A stretch of 64,000 bases of DNA from Helcococcus sueciensis DSM 17243. GTDB lineage: Bacteria; Bacillota; Clostridia; Tissierellales; Peptoniphilaceae. The stretch lies in assembly GCF_000423145.1 (NCBI RefSeq), contig NZ_AUHK01000003.1, positions 1 to 64,000 of the forward strand. Reading direction: 5' to 3'. The translations under genes were made by a program, and so were the position numbers. Positions 27,836 through 38,201 of this stretch are shown piece by piece. The notes beneath the pieces are model-generated. The model was not told the DNA's origin and did not search any database. It saw only the letters and a list, made by a program, of their open reading frames with translations. Each line of letters starts with the position of its first letter. Position 1 is the stretch's first letter.

Positions 27836-28637
27836 GCTTACCTCCAGTTTCTACAGATTCTTTATCAAATAGTATTGAAATAAATATTACAATCATTAAA
27901 AATGTAGCTAACGCAGATCCATATCCCCAGTTACCTGTCTTTGAAAATGATCTTTCTATTACATTTCCTACCATATTTACCATTCCACCACCAAGAAGTT
28001 CAGATACTTCAAATGTTGAAATTACTGGTACAAATACCATGGTTATACCTGAAATTACCCCTGGCATAGATAATGGGAATATAACTTTTGTAAATGTCTT
28101 CTTTCTGTCTGCTCCCAAATCATATGCAGCTTCTATTAAACTATAATCTATCTTTTCAAGAGCTGTATATATAGGTAATATCATAAATGGTAGATAATTA
28201 TACGTCATCCCTAAAACTACTGCCGATTCTGTATATAGAAAGGACTTGTATTCAATTCCAAACCAAGATAATAGGTTATCTAAAACACCATTTTGAGATA
28301 ATATAGTCACCCAAGCATATGATCTAAGCAAGAAATTCATCCACATCGGAACCATTATTAACATCATTGCTAGTGTTCTATAATTCATATTTAACTTGGT
28401 CATAAAATATGCAAATGGATAAGCTATCAATAATGTGATAATAGTAGTTATAAATGCAATCTTAAAAGAAACCACGATTGATTTTAATGTAGTTCCTTGA
28501 AATATTTGTGCAAAATTAGCAAATGTAAAACTTCCATTTTTAGTAAATGCATAATATAAGACCATAAATAAAGGAACTACTATGAAAATTACTAGCCATA
28601 AAATATATGGGTATGCAAAGTCTTTAATTCTCTTCAA
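27828..28637 (-). CDS. potB: Spermidine/putrescine ABC transporter permease
   Basis: The second permease subunit, 269 residues, has six hydrophobic segments and the EAA loop [31 protein letters not shown] and [11 protein letters not shown]-like sequence ([12 protein letters not shown]) support PotB. It overlaps potA by 14 bases. Confidence 0.92.
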   Translation of the reverse strand: MKRIKDFAYPYILWLVIFIVVPLFMVLYYAFTKNGSFTFANFAQIFQGTTLKSIVVSFKIAFITTIITLLIAYPFAYFMTKLNMNYRTLAMMLIMVPMWMNFLLRSYAWVTILSQNGVLDNLLSWFGIEYKSFLYTESAVVLGMTYNYLPFMILPIYTALEKIDYSLIEAAYDLGADRKKTFTKVIFPLSMPGVISGITMVFVPVISTFEVSELLGGGMVNMVGNVIERSFSKTGNWGYGSALATFLMIVIFISILFDKESVETGGKHE

Positions 28638-29673
28638 TTTGTTCCTCCTTTTTCATTTCATGAATTGCATCAGGAACTATTAATAAACCAACTTCTTGGC
28701 CGACTTTTTTATCATATATTGAATGAACTTTGTATTCATAACCATTTACATCTACAATCATTTCCCAGTGTACACCTTTGAATGTAACTATCTTTACTAC
28801 ACCAGTAATCATTCCTTTTGAAGGGTCTACTAATTCTATATCCTCAGGTCTAATAACTACATCGATTCTTTCATTTTTTTCAAATCCTTTATCTAATGAA
28901 TCAAATATATGGTCAGAAAACTTAACTTTATTATCTGAAACCGCAACTGCATCTAATATATTTGACTCTCCAATAAATCTTGCTACAAATTCATTTGTTG
29001 GTTCGTTATAAATATCGATTGGACTACCTATCTGCTGTATTCTACCATTGTTCATTACTACAATTGTATCACTCATAGTAAGAGCTTCTTCTTGATCGTG
29101 AGTTACATATATAAATGTAATTCCTACTCTTCTTTGTATTCTTTTAAGTTCATTTTGCATGGACTTTCTTAATTTCAAGTCTAATGCTCCAAGAGGTTCA
29201 TCAAGTAACAAAACTTTAGGTTTGTTTACTAAAGCTCTCGCAATAGCAACCCTTTGTTGTTGTCCACCTGAAAGTGAATCGATTGAACGATTTTCAAATC
29301 CTGATAGATTAACAAGTCTTAACATTTCTTTTACTTCAGTTTCTATTGTCTGTTTATCAACTTTTTTTAATTTAAGACCAAATGCAATATTGTCAAATAC
29401 ATTTAAATGTCTAAACAAAGAATATTTTTGAAATACTGTGTTTATATTTCTCTTATATGGTGGTACATCTTTTATATCTGAACCATCAAAATATACATGA
29501 CCTGATGTAGCAGTCTCAAATCCTCCTATTATTCTAAGCGTAGTCGTCTTCCCGCAACCTGAAGGTCCTAATAATGTTAAAAATTCATTTTCTTTTACGG
29601 ATAAATTAATATCATCCAATACAACAGTATCATCAAATGTTTTTCTTAGATTTTTAATTTCAATTATATTCAT
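28624..29673 (-). CDS. potA: Spermidine/putrescine ABC transporter ATP-binding protein
   Basis: ATPase of 349 residues. Walker [10 protein letters not shown] lies near residue 38, the signature [15 protein letters not shown] near 135, and Walker [14 protein letters not shown]-terminal TOBE domain ([10 protein letters not shown] onward) is present. It stands 12 bases after the XRE-cupin regulator gene, so the regulator and transporter are one operon. Confidence 0.94.
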   Translation of the reverse strand: MNIIEIKNLRKTFDDTVVLDDINLSVKENEFLTLLGPSGCGKTTTLRIIGGFETATSGHVYFDGSDIKDVPPYKRNINTVFQKYSLFRHLNVFDNIAFGLKLKKVDKQTIETEVKEMLRLVNLSGFENRSIDSLSGGQQQRVAIARALVNKPKVLLLDEPLGALDLKLRKSMQNELKRIQRRVGITFIYVTHDQEEALTMSDTIVVMNNGRIQQIGSPIDIYNEPTNEFVARFIGESNILDAVAVSDNKVKFSDHIFDSLDKGFEKNERIDVVIRPEDIELVDPSKGMITGVVKIVTFKGVHWEMIVDVNGYEYKVHSIYDKKVGQEVGLLIVPDAIHEMKKEEQIEEN

Positions 29674-29685
29674 ATTTCCTCCAGA

Positions 29686-30225
29686 TTAAAAATTAGGTGG
29701 ATTTGATATCCACAATAATTTTGATACTCCATTATAATTATTTTTTATAAATCTTTCTTCCTCAGTTTTATAATAAAAAGTTTCACCTTTTTTTACTATA
29801 AACTCTTGATTTCCATAAAATAATTTAATTTCTCCCTTTAATACATATCCAAATTCTTCTCCTTCATTTGGATTGTATCTTCTACTCTCTCCATCTTTTT
29901 CAAAAGTAACTATTATTGGCTCCATTTCATTTTTAACAGAATTTGGAACTATCCATTCCATTTTATGTCCAAGTTTTTCATTTGTACCAACAAAAAAATC
30001 TTCTTGTTCAAATATTATTTGTTCATCTTCAGTTTCTGAAAAGAAATCTCCAAGATTAGTTCCAAGAGCCTCAAGAACATCTGCTAAAGTATCAACAGAA
30101 GGAGAATTTAAATTTCTTTCTAATTGAGAAATAAATCCCTTTGTAAGTTCAGATCTATCAGCTAATTCTTCCTGGGTTAGTCCCATTTTTTTTCTGATAC
30201 TTTTTATTTTATCACCTATTTCCAT
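29686..30225 (-). CDS. XRE-cupin transcriptional regulator of the pot operon
   Basis: The 179-residue protein has an N-terminal helix-turn-helix (about 7-60; GLTQEELADRSELTKGFISQLER) and a C-terminal cupin domain (about 110-175; PNEGEEFGYVLKG, KKGETFYYKTEEERF). This layout is that of PuuR-like regulators that often sense polyamines or amino acids. As first gene of the pot operon, under a promoter with an overlapping palindrome, it probably autoregulates and controls potABCD. The ligand is inferred. Confidence 0.88.
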   Translation of the reverse strand: MEIGDKIKSIRKKMGLTQEELADRSELTKGFISQLERNLNSPSVDTLADVLEALGTNLGDFFSETEDEQIIFEQEDFFVGTNEKLGHKMEWIVPNSVKNEMEPIIVTFEKDGESRRYNPNEGEEFGYVLKGEIKLFYGNQEFIVKKGETFYYKTEEERFIKNNYNGVSKLLWISNPPNF

Positions 30226-30260
30226 GTCTTCTCCTTGCTATCTTTTATTAAGTAAAAAAC

Positions 30261-30311
30261 TTAATATATTAAACACTTATACAAGTATAACAGATAAAAC
30301 TCAAAATACAA
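30261..30311 (-). promoter_or_regulatory. Promoter and putative operators of the pot operon
   Basis: Minus strand TTGTAT (30311-30306), 16-base spacer, TATACT (30289-30284). The inverted repeat TTATAC-TT-GTATAA (30290-30277) covers the -10. A second palindrome TTAATATATTAA (30261-30272) lies just downstream. Both are candidate sites for the XRE-cupin regulator. Confidence 0.55.
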
Positions 30312-30430
30312 TACTTTTTTGTTTAAAATTTTATGTTTTTATATTATTTTTTTTCAGCGTTTTATCTGAAATATTTGTAAATTTTTTATTATGAAAATGT
30401 AAATCTCATCTTTGCCAAAAATCTATTATT

Positions 30431-30459
30431 TTGTGTTTAACATGTTTAATTGTTATATA
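30431..30459 (+). promoter_or_regulatory. Probable promoter of aldo/keto reductase gene
   Basis: TTGTGT (30431-30436), 17-base spacer, TATATA (30454-30459). The expected start of transcription lies just before the AGGAGG RBS. This also argues against the longer reading frame starting at 30412. Confidence 0.45.
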
Positions 30460-30477
30460 ATAAAATTAGGAGGAGAT

Positions 30478-31395
30478 ATGAAGACACAAATTATTGGTAA
30501 ATCTAATATTAAAGCTAGTAGATTAATTTTAGGTTGTATGAGAATGGAAGATAAATCAATTGAAGAAGCAAGAGATATTATACAAAAAGCTTATGATTTA
30601 GGAATTAACCATTTCGATCATGCCGACATTTATGGAGGAGGAAAATCAGAAGAAATATTTGCTGAGGCGTTAAAACTAACGAATATTAAAAGAGAAGATA
30701 TTATAATCCAGTCAAAATGCGGTATTAGAAAAGGACTCTATGATTTTTCCTATGATTATATAATAAATTCTGTAGAAAATATTTTGAAAAGACTCGATAC
30801 TGACTATCTAGACATCCTGCTTTTACATAGACCTGATACTTTAATGGAACCAGAAGAAGTTTCCAAGGCCTTTTCTTATTTATACGAAACTGGAAAAGTT
30901 AGAAATTTTGGGGTAAGTAATTGTAATCTTGGTCAAATAAAATTATTACAAAAATACTCAAAATTCCCAATTTTAATCGACCAATTACAGTTTGGACCAG
31001 CACATACTCCAATGATTGATTCTGGAATAAATGTAAATATGAAAAATATAAACTCAATTAATCACGAAGATGGAATTCTAGAATATTGTAGATTGGAAGA
31101 TATAACCATTCAGGCTTGGTCACCTTTCCAAGTAGACCTTGACCAAGGTCTATTTGTTAAACATACGGACTATATAGACTTAACAAAGAAATTAAACGAA
31201 TTTGCAGAAGAAAAAAATGTTACACTTGAATCCATTGTAACTGCTTGGATATTAAGACATCCAGCAAAAATGCAAATGGTAGTTGGTTCAATGAATCCAA
31301 ACCGCTTGGAAAATATTGTTGCAGGTGTAGATATTGAACTAACTAAAGAAGAATGGTACGAAATTTATAGAAGTGCAGGAAATGATTTGCCATAG
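30478..31395 (+). CDS. Aldo/keto reductase
   Basis: A cytosolic NAD(P)H-dependent TIM-barrel reductase of 305 residues, similar to the YdhF group. Visible are the catalytic tetrad candidates: Asp and Tyr in HFDHADIYGGGKSEE, Lys in IQSKCG, and His in LLHRPD. VRNFGVSNC and a C-terminal VGSMNPNRLE cofactor-binding segment are typical. The start at 30478 is set by AGGAGGAGAT immediately before it. A single-gene unit with a strong terminator. The substrate is unknown. Confidence 0.9.
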   Translation: MKTQIIGKSNIKASRLILGCMRMEDKSIEEARDIIQKAYDLGINHFDHADIYGGGKSEEIFAEALKLTNIKREDIIIQSKCGIRKGLYDFSYDYIINSVENILKRLDTDYLDILLLHRPDTLMEPEEVSKAFSYLYETGKVRNFGVSNCNLGQIKLLQKYSKFPILIDQLQFGPAHTPMIDSGINVNMKNINSINHEDGILEYCRLEDITIQAWSPFQVDLDQGLFVKHTDYIDLTKKLNEFAEEKNVTLESIVTAWILRHPAKMQMVVGSMNPNRLENIVAGVDIELTKEEWYEIYRSAGNDLP

Positions 31396-31419
31396 AGTGG
31401 TCCTTTTATAAAAAAATAT

Positions 31420-31448
31420 AGAGCGGCTTTGCGCCGCTCTTTTTGTAT
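31420..31448 (+). terminator. Terminator of aldo/keto reductase gene
   Basis: AGAGCGGC (31420-31427) pairs with GCCGCTCT (31433-31440), followed by TTTTT. Confidence 0.9.
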
Positions 31449-31820
31449 TCTCGGTTGTCTGCTTTATAATTTGAGTTGTTGATTATGGATCAAGTGGATT
31501 CTGGAACGAGTGGTATGCATTTAAAATACCATTTCTAATTTTTCAAATTTATTTTTAATTTCTCAGAAAGATTTTGACCATTTTTCTGTTTTTGGACAAT
31601 TATTTTTAATTTCTCAGAAAAATATACCGCTTATGCAGCTATTCTACCAAATTCAGCATTTTTTGTTACATAAACTTAACATTCTAACTAAAGTTTTCTG
31701 AGTTTTCGAATTTATTTCTCAAATATCCGAAAAAGAGGCATTTTCCTTCGGTTTTTTGCAAATTATTTTTCAATTCTCAGAAATGGTATCTGAGTGGTAC
31801 TCTTTTCATGAGTACTCCTT
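31449..31820. other. Non-coding region with three repeat copies
   Basis: No gene is seen. The sequence TTATTTTTAATTTCTCAGAAA occurs around 31549-31570 and 31601-31621, with a variant TTATTTTTCAATTCTCAGAAA near 31763-31783. Related fragments (TTTCTGAG, TTTATTTCTCAAA) lie between. A hairpin GTACTC-N7-GAGTAC (about 31798-31816) sits next to the broken MutS-like gene and may terminate it. Confidence 0.5.
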
Positions 31821-33467
31821 CTAAATGTTTACAAATTCTTTCGCATTCTTATTTGCCATTTCTACTATATCTTCTGGGAACCCCATTACTTCTAAAAGTT
31901 TTATTGCATTTCTTGTGTTTGATGGACCCTCTTGAAGTTTGTATGTAAAAACCACTTTATTGTCAATAATGTCTTCTTTGAAATGGATATTTCTAACTTT
32001 ATCTTCCATCATTTTTGTGAGTTCTAAATCATGAGTTGCAATGAATGAAAGTGATTTGTGCTTATCAAGATAATCAATTATACTTGATGAAGCTGAAATT
32101 CTTTCAAGAGTATTTGTTCCACGAAGTATTTCATCAATAAAATAATAAGATTTATTTCCCGATTTAATATCTTCAATTATTCTCTTGAGCGACTTTATCT
32201 CTGCTATGAAATAACTGTCGCCATCGATTATGCTATCCTTTATCGCCATTGATGTTAGGACATTGCCTTTTTTCATTACAAATGATTTTGCAAATGCTGT
32301 ATTTATTGATTGCGCTAGTATCGCACTAATCGCAATGGATTTAACATAAGTTGATTTTCCTGAAGCGTTTGAACCAGTAAGCAATATATTTTGATTAAAA
32401 TCTACATCATTTGAGACGAAATTTTCAATAAGTGGATGAAATATTTCTTGTGCATTGATTCTATAATTATCATCAAATTCAGGAATTGAATAGTATGGAT
32501 AAATCTTTCTCAAACTTAAAATTGCTATCGATGCTTCAATATTTCCAAACTCATACCAGAAATTATAAATATCTGATTTGTGATTTTCAATATTTTTCAT
32601 TATTTTTGCGTATCTAATAAATGGAAGCATGAATACTGAATTTATCGTATATGTTAACGCTCCAAATTCACTTGTGATGTCATTATCAAAATAAATTCCA
32701 CCCTTTGCAAGAGTTTTCACTTTATTATAAGACTCTTGCAGTCTTCCGTTGCCATTAAAATTAAATTTTAAGACTTTATTGCAAGTATTTATAGCAGATG
32801 CAAAGTAGTTTATACTTCTAATATCACCACTTTTTTTATCCATATTAGTTTTTGTATAAATAAAATTAAATACAACTATAAATATTAGCGGAAAAAGAAA
32901 AATACTGTTAAATACACTTGTAATTAATAAAATTAAAGGAATCATTCCTTGAATCAAATATCTAATATATTCAAAACTTTTTACACTAATATCTCAATTT
33001 AAAAATGGAATAAAACTACTAGAACCTCTTCCACCTAATTTAGAAAATTCATAAGAAACTTTTTCTCTTTCTTTTTCGTTATTTTCAAAATATGATATAA
33101 TTTCCTCATCTTCATTTTTTGAACTATCAAGAGCTCTAAGTTTGAAATATAGAATTTCAGAACCAATATCGGAAAATGTATAATTAATTTTGTCATAGAA
33201 TTTTTTCATTTCTAAATCATTCCAAGTAATATTATCAATATATTTACCTTTGAATTGATTTTTCAAAATAGAATAAGTGTTTATTAAATTTTCTTCATCA
33301 TATTCTTTTTTAAATTCATAATTCTTAAACTTACCAAATTCATTTCTTATTTTTTGCATTATATACTTTTTTCTGGCCTTAGCAGTTACAACAATTATTA
33401 AAAAAACTGCCAACACCGCAATTGGTACTTCTATATTTTGTTTTAGAAATTCATATATTTCATTCAT
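31821..33467 (-). pseudogene. MutS-family membrane-associated ATPase, interrupted by in-frame stop
   Basis: Two frames lie in the same phase, split by a single TGA at 32996-32994. The first 157 codons (from 33467) give an N-terminal membrane segment and the family stretch YIDNITWNDLEMKKFYDKINYT; after the stop, reading continues DISVKSFEYIRY into a second part (378 codons from a TTG at 32957). This part has two hydrophobic segments and the MutS domain V ATPase: Walker A TGSNASGKST, Walker B YYFIDEILRGTN and FIATHDLELT. Joined, the protein would be about 548 residues, the normal size for this MutS-like group. The rest is undamaged, so the nonsense change is probably recent, or a sequencing error. 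The family's role is unclear; it lacks the mismatch recognition domain. Confidence 0.85.
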
Positions 33468-33492
33468 TAAAACTCCTAACTATTTGTAAAAC

Positions 33493-35268
33493 CTAATTTC
33501 TATACATAGAAGCATATTTTCCATTTAATTCCATAAGTTCATCATGGGTACCTTCTTCTATTAAATGTCCTTTTTCAAGTAAATAAATTTTATCTGAATC
33601 TTTAATAGTTGAAAGTCTATGAGCTATTAATAATGTCGTTCTACCTTTTTTCAATCTATTTAGACCAAATTGAATCATATTTTCAGTTTCTGTATCTACA
33701 TTTGCTGTAGCTTCATCAAGAACTAGAATTTTTGGATCTCTTACCATGGCTCTAGCAAATGAAATAATTTGTTTTTCACCTGCTGAAAATCCTGAACCAG
33801 ATTCTCCTACCATACTATCGATTCCACCATTTCTTTGAAGTATATTTTCTCCACCAACCGAGATTAAAGCAAGTTCAGCTTCATTTTTACTGATTTTAGG
33901 ATCAAATAATGCTATATTTTCAAATACAGTTCCTTGAAAAATATATGGATTTTGGAATACAATAGCCATATTTGAACGGACAGATACCATATCAAGCTCG
34001 TTGATGTCAACTCCATCTATTGTTATCTTTCCATTATTTATATTATAGAATTTATAAATTAAATTCATAATTGTAGATTTTCCTGAACCTGTATGTCCAA
34101 CAAATGCAGCCGATGTTCCTTTTGGAATATCTAAAGATAGATCATGAATAACATATTCGTCTTCATTGTAAGCAAAGTTTACATTGTTAAATTTAATTTC
34201 ACCTTGCATATTTTCAAGTTTTCTTTCACCTTCTTTAAATGGTTCAACTCTTTGAAGTTCAAATATTTGGTCAGCTGCTGATTTTGCTGATTGAAGTTGT
34301 CCAGCTTGATCCATCAAAGCATTGATATTACTATATAGTTTTGAATTATAATCAATAAATACGTACAATGTTCCTATTGAAAATAATTCTATACCATTTA
34401 ATAAATATGAACCAAATACAATAATCACAGCTGCAATAACTACATTTGCTAAAGTATTAGTAAGATTGTTTGATGAATATCCCCATAAGGTAGCCATCTT
34501 CCAACCTTCTTTATTCCATTTTTCATTTATATCCGAATATTCATTATAGATTTCTTTTTCTTTATTGAAAGCTTGAATAACTTCCATATTTTGAATATTT
34601 TCAGCTAAATTAGCATTCATTTCAGATCTGTATTTTTTTAGATTTCCTTGATATGTCAATGATTTATTGAAAAAATCCATAAATACAAAATATAGTATAG
34701 GTGTTGCTATTATTGAAATTAAACCCAGTCTCCAGTCAATTATAAATAAAGTGATTAAAAGTCCAATTGTTCTAATAACAATTACTAATAATTGTGAAAA
34801 TAGTAGTTGAAATAACATTCTAATATCTTTTGTATCATTTGTAATTCTATTTACTATTTTACCTATAGCATATTTATCAAAAAATTGAACTGGTAAACTA
34901 ACTACATGTCTAAATGTATCTTTTCTTATATCTGTTGTAAGTGCATTTGATAATTTTGAAAATGAAATATATCCAAAATATGAAATCAATGCTCCACCAG
35001 CTATCGAAGCAAAATATCCTAATACCATAAGATAAAATCTTCTCTTATCAGGAGCTCCTATACCTTCGACTAATTCCCCATCTAATATCTTTCCAAGTAT
35101 AATTGGTCCTATAAGTTCAATTAGAGTCGCTGTTAATGTTAATATTATTGATATTATTAATAACCATTTAAATTTTAATAAATATTCTAAAATCTTCTTA
35201 TTTCTAAATCTCGCTTTAACTTTAGGTTCTTCTAAAATAAAGCTCCCTTGTAAGTTTTCTTTATTCAT
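33493..35268 (-). CDS. ABC exporter half-transporter, catalytic-site subunit
   Basis: A fused permease-ATPase of 591 residues with six transmembrane segments in the first 320. In the ATPase domain Walker A GHTGSGKST lies near residue 390, and Walker B ILVLDEATANVD keeps the catalytic Glu. Its signature motif is altered: FSAGEKQ instead of LSGGQ. With the partner encoded immediately upstream (eight-base overlap) it should form a heterodimeric exporter of the BmrCD/TM287-288 type for drugs, lipids or peptides. The substrate cannot be read. Confidence 0.9.
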   Translation of the reverse strand: MNKENLQGSFILEEPKVKARFRNKKILEYLLKFKWLLIISIILTLTATLIELIGPIILGKILDGELVEGIGAPDKRRFYLMVLGYFASIAGGALISYFGYISFSKLSNALTTDIRKDTFRHVVSLPVQFFDKYAIGKIVNRITNDTKDIRMLFQLLFSQLLVIVIRTIGLLITLFIIDWRLGLISIIATPILYFVFMDFFNKSLTYQGNLKKYRSEMNANLAENIQNMEVIQAFNKEKEIYNEYSDINEKWNKEGWKMATLWGYSSNNLTNTLANVVIAAVIIVFGSYLLNGIELFSIGTLYVFIDYNSKLYSNINALMDQAGQLQSAKSAADQIFELQRVEPFKEGERKLENMQGEIKFNNVNFAYNEDEYVIHDLSLDIPKGTSAAFVGHTGSGKSTIMNLIYKFYNINNGKITIDGVDINELDMVSVRSNMAIVFQNPYIFQGTVFENIALFDPKISKNEAELALISVGGENILQRNGGIDSMVGESGSGFSAGEKQIISFARAMVRDPKILVLDEATANVDTETENMIQFGLNRLKKGRTTLLIAHRLSTIKDSDKIYLLEKGHLIEEGTHDELMELNGKYASMYRN

Positions 35269-37000
35269 CTGAACCTCCTAGTTTTTGCATTTCATATTGT
35301 TCATAATACCATTTCTTATTTGCAAGTAATTCCTTGTGAGTTCCACTTTCAACAATTTTCCCTTTATCAAGGACTATTATATTGTCTGCATGTTTAACTC
35401 CTGAAAGTCTGTGTGCAATAATTATTGTTGTCTTACCTTTTCTTTGTTCACGAATATTCTTAATAATATTCTTTTCAGTTATTGCATCAACTGCTGAAAG
35501 TGAATCATCAAGTATTAGCGTTTCAGGATTCTTTATTACAGCTCTAGAAATAGAAACTCTTTGTTTTTGTCCACCAGAAATTGAAATACCCTTTTCCCCA
35601 ATCATCGTTTCTAATCCATTTGGAAGAGTATGCAAATCCTTTGTGAAATCAGAAAATTCTATTGCATCCATTACTTCTTTTTCAGTAGCATTAGTCTTTC
35701 CAAAAGCTATATTATCATAGACTGATTTTGAAAATAGCAGATGTTGTTGTGGAACATATCCAAAACTATCTCTTATACTTTCAATACTATATTGTTCAAT
35801 TGGCCTATCATCCATCAATATAATACCTTCTTCTACTGTGTAATATCGAAGTAATTGACGAACTAATGTAGTCTTTCCAGAACCAATTTTACCTACTACT
35901 CCTAGTGTTTCACCCTTTTTAATTTTCAAATTAATATCTTCTAATGCATATTGATTTTCTCTAGGATATTTAAAACTAAAATCTTTGAATTCAATATCGC
36001 CATTAGCTTCGTATTCTATTGCATTTTCTCTATCTACAACTTCTTCTTTATATGTATATACGTGATACAATCTCTCTATTGATGCTGAAGCTTCTTGTAT
36101 AACATTAAATAAATCACCAAACGCAAACATAGGCCATACTAACATATTCAAGTATAGGAAAAATGTTGTCATTTGACCTAAACTTAATCTATTTTCTCCC
36201 ATAAGAAATTGACCAAATAAAAGTGCTGCTACAAATGTAAAAGCAGGTATAAGTCTACTTGATGGAATAAAAAATGCATCTACTTTATATTGTTTATATG
36301 TATTTTCGTATAGTTTATCCACACTTTTATCAAATCTTTTTTGAGCAACTTCTTGTGTTGAATATCCTTTGATTACTCTTATACTTGTAATATTTTCCAT
36401 TACACTTTCTGATATATAATCATAAGATTGCTGTATTCTCATAAATCCTTCATATAGTTTTTTCCCTAGTATTTTTGTAAAAAGCACTAGTAATGGTAAA
36501 AACATTACAGATAATAGAGTCATTGGCCATGATATCGTAGTTCCCATGATAATTATAATTATAAGAGGAAATACCGTAGCATCCATAGCAGCTAAAATTC
36601 CATATCCTGTTAGTGTTTCAATAGCACCAATATCTTGAGTTGCTTTACTCATCAATGATCCTGTTGAATTCTTAAAAAAGAATATAGGACTTTGTTTTAA
36701 TATTTTTATAATAAATTTATCTCTGAAATCTTTTCCGGATTGATAGGAATGCCCAAATAAATAATAATGCCATATAAATGCTGATATATATTTAAGCACT
36801 ATTACAGCTATAAATATTAAAACAATATTTCTAAGCAAATCAGCGGTTAAAGCATTATTTGTTACAGAATCTACGAATTTCCCAATTATTTGATTTGGTA
36901 CAGTTACCACTATATTCGTAAAAAGTAATGCAAATATCCCTATCATATATTTATATTTATATTTTTTAAAAAACCAAATTATATGTTTTATATTTTTCAT
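35261..37000 (-). CDS. ABC exporter half-transporter, degenerate-site subunit
   Basis: A permease-ATPase of 579 residues with six transmembrane segments. Walker A GKIGSGKTT lies near residue 370, and the signature ISGGQKQRVSISRAV is canonical. Walker B reads LILDDSLSAVD, with Asp in place of the catalytic Glu, so this chain supplies the degenerate half of the pair. The asymmetry is complementary to the partner and typical of heterodimeric exporters. The gene is the first of the two. Confidence 0.9.
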   Translation of the reverse strand: MKNIKHIIWFFKKYKYKYMIGIFALLFTNIVVTVPNQIIGKFVDSVTNNALTADLLRNIVLIFIAVIVLKYISAFIWHYYLFGHSYQSGKDFRDKFIIKILKQSPIFFFKNSTGSLMSKATQDIGAIETLTGYGILAAMDATVFPLIIIIIMGTTISWPMTLLSVMFLPLLVLFTKILGKKLYEGFMRIQQSYDYISESVMENITSIRVIKGYSTQEVAQKRFDKSVDKLYENTYKQYKVDAFFIPSSRLIPAFTFVAALLFGQFLMGENRLSLGQMTTFFLYLNMLVWPMFAFGDLFNVIQEASASIERLYHVYTYKEEVVDRENAIEYEANGDIEFKDFSFKYPRENQYALEDINLKIKKGETLGVVGKIGSGKTTLVRQLLRYYTVEEGIILMDDRPIEQYSIESIRDSFGYVPQQHLLFSKSVYDNIAFGKTNATEKEVMDAIEFSDFTKDLHTLPNGLETMIGEKGISISGGQKQRVSISRAVIKNPETLILDDSLSAVDAITEKNIIKNIREQRKGKTTIIIAHRLSGVKHADNIIVLDKGKIVESGTHKELLANKKWYYEQYEMQKLGGSDE

Positions 37001-37025
37001 ATATCCTCTTTTTTATAATATACTT

Positions 37026-38201
37026 CTATTCATCATCTACATTTATCTTTATAACTTCTAATGTAGTCAATGCATCCTCTACTAAAGCATCTATATCTAA
37101 TTTTTCTTCTTCTTTTAGAATATCGTAAATTCTAGGTTTTGTTGCTGGTCTATCAGGTGCAAAAAATGAACAACAGTCATCATATGGTTGTATTGAAATA
37201 TCATATGTGTCTATCCATTTTGCTTTATCAATTATATCAACCTTATCCATATTTATTAATGGCCTTAAAATAGGAAGATTTGTTGCCGCATTTACAACCG
37301 ATATAGATTGAATTGTTTGACTTGCAACCTGTCCCAATGCTTCTCCAGTTACAAAACCATCATATCTATGTTTTTTAGCAATTTCTTCACCTATTCTCAT
37401 CATAAATCTTCTAGCTATAACTGTAGTATATCTTGCCCTACATTTTTTATTAATCTCTGTATAAATGTTTAATAAATTTATTTGATAATATTCAATTTCT
37501 CCAATATAAATAGAAAGTTGTCTCGCTAAATCTTTTGCTTTTTCTTGAGCTCTCTCAGATGTAAATGGATATGAATGGAAATGTATAGCTCCTATTTCAA
37601 CACCACGTGATGCTATTTCAAATCCAGCTACTGGAGAATCTATACCTCCTGATAATAATAGCAATGCTTTTCCACCAGTTCCTATAGGCAATCCACCAAT
37701 CGTCTTAATTTTATCCATATACACATATGCTTTTTGACGGATATCTACATGTATTTCTTTTTGTGGATTCTTTACATCTACACTAAAATTATCGAAATTA
37801 CGTAGAACTATTCCTCCTACCTTTGCAGCAATTTGCATAGAATTTAATTCAAAAGACTTATCCGCTCTATTCGCAATCGCCTTAAAACTTACATTTTCTT
37901 CTATATTTTCATTGTTTATTAATTCAATAATCCCATTTTGAATATCTTCAAAATTCTTTTCAACCTGAATAGATGGATATACATAAGATAATCCGAATAC
38001 CATTCTTGTCTTTTCTATAATCGCATCAAAATCTTCTTTATTAACTTCTATAAATAACTTTCCATGATCTAGGAAATATTCTCCTATTTCAAAGTTTTCA
38101 ATCGCTTTCAATATTTGTTTTATAGAATCATTTATGAATTTTTTTCTATTTTTTCCTTTTAACATGAGCTCACCAAAGCTCACTCCTAGCATCCATCTCA
38201 T
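37026..38201 (-). CDS. thiI: tRNA 4-thiouridine sulfurtransferase ThiI
   Basis: ThiI adenylates and thiolates U8 of tRNAs. An N-terminal ferredoxin-like/THUMP region covers about 1-165, then the PP-loop LLLSGGIDSPVAGF near residue 180. The chain ends after the PP-loop domain at 391 residues, without the rhodanese domain of E. coli ThiI, as in other Firmicutes that use a dedicated desulfurase. That partner is the adjacent gene, overlapping by four bases. Confidence 0.95.
   Translation of the reverse strand: MRWMLGVSFGELMLKGKNRKKFINDSIKQILKAIENFEIGEYFLDHGKLFIEVNKEDFDAIIEKTRMVFGLSYVYPSIQVEKNFEDIQNGIIELINNENIEENVSFKAIANRADKSFELNSMQIAAKVGGIVLRNFDNFSVDVKNPQKEIHVDIRQKAYVYMDKIKTIGGLPIGTGGKALLLLSGGIDSPVAGFEIASRGVEIGAIHFHSYPFTSERAQEKAKDLARQLSIYIGEIEYYQINLLNIYTEINKKCRARYTTVIARRFMMRIGEEIAKKHRYDGFVTGEALGQVASQTIQSISVVNAATNLPILRPLINMDKVDIIDKAKWIDTYDISIQPYDDCCSFFAPDRPATKPRIYDILKEEEKLDIDALVEDALTTLEVIKINVDDE

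Noticed and set aside
30412-30477. Longer N-terminus for the aldo/keto reductase
   Set aside because: The extension covers the promoter and the AGGAGG site that belongs to the ATG at 30478, and does not match the family.
31540-31790. CRISPR array
   Set aside because: Only three imperfect copies with very unequal spacing, and no cas gene nearby.
32994-32996. TGA read as selenocysteine or Trp in the MutS-like gene
   Set aside because: All other genes use standard TGA stops, and no Cys is expected at this place in the family.
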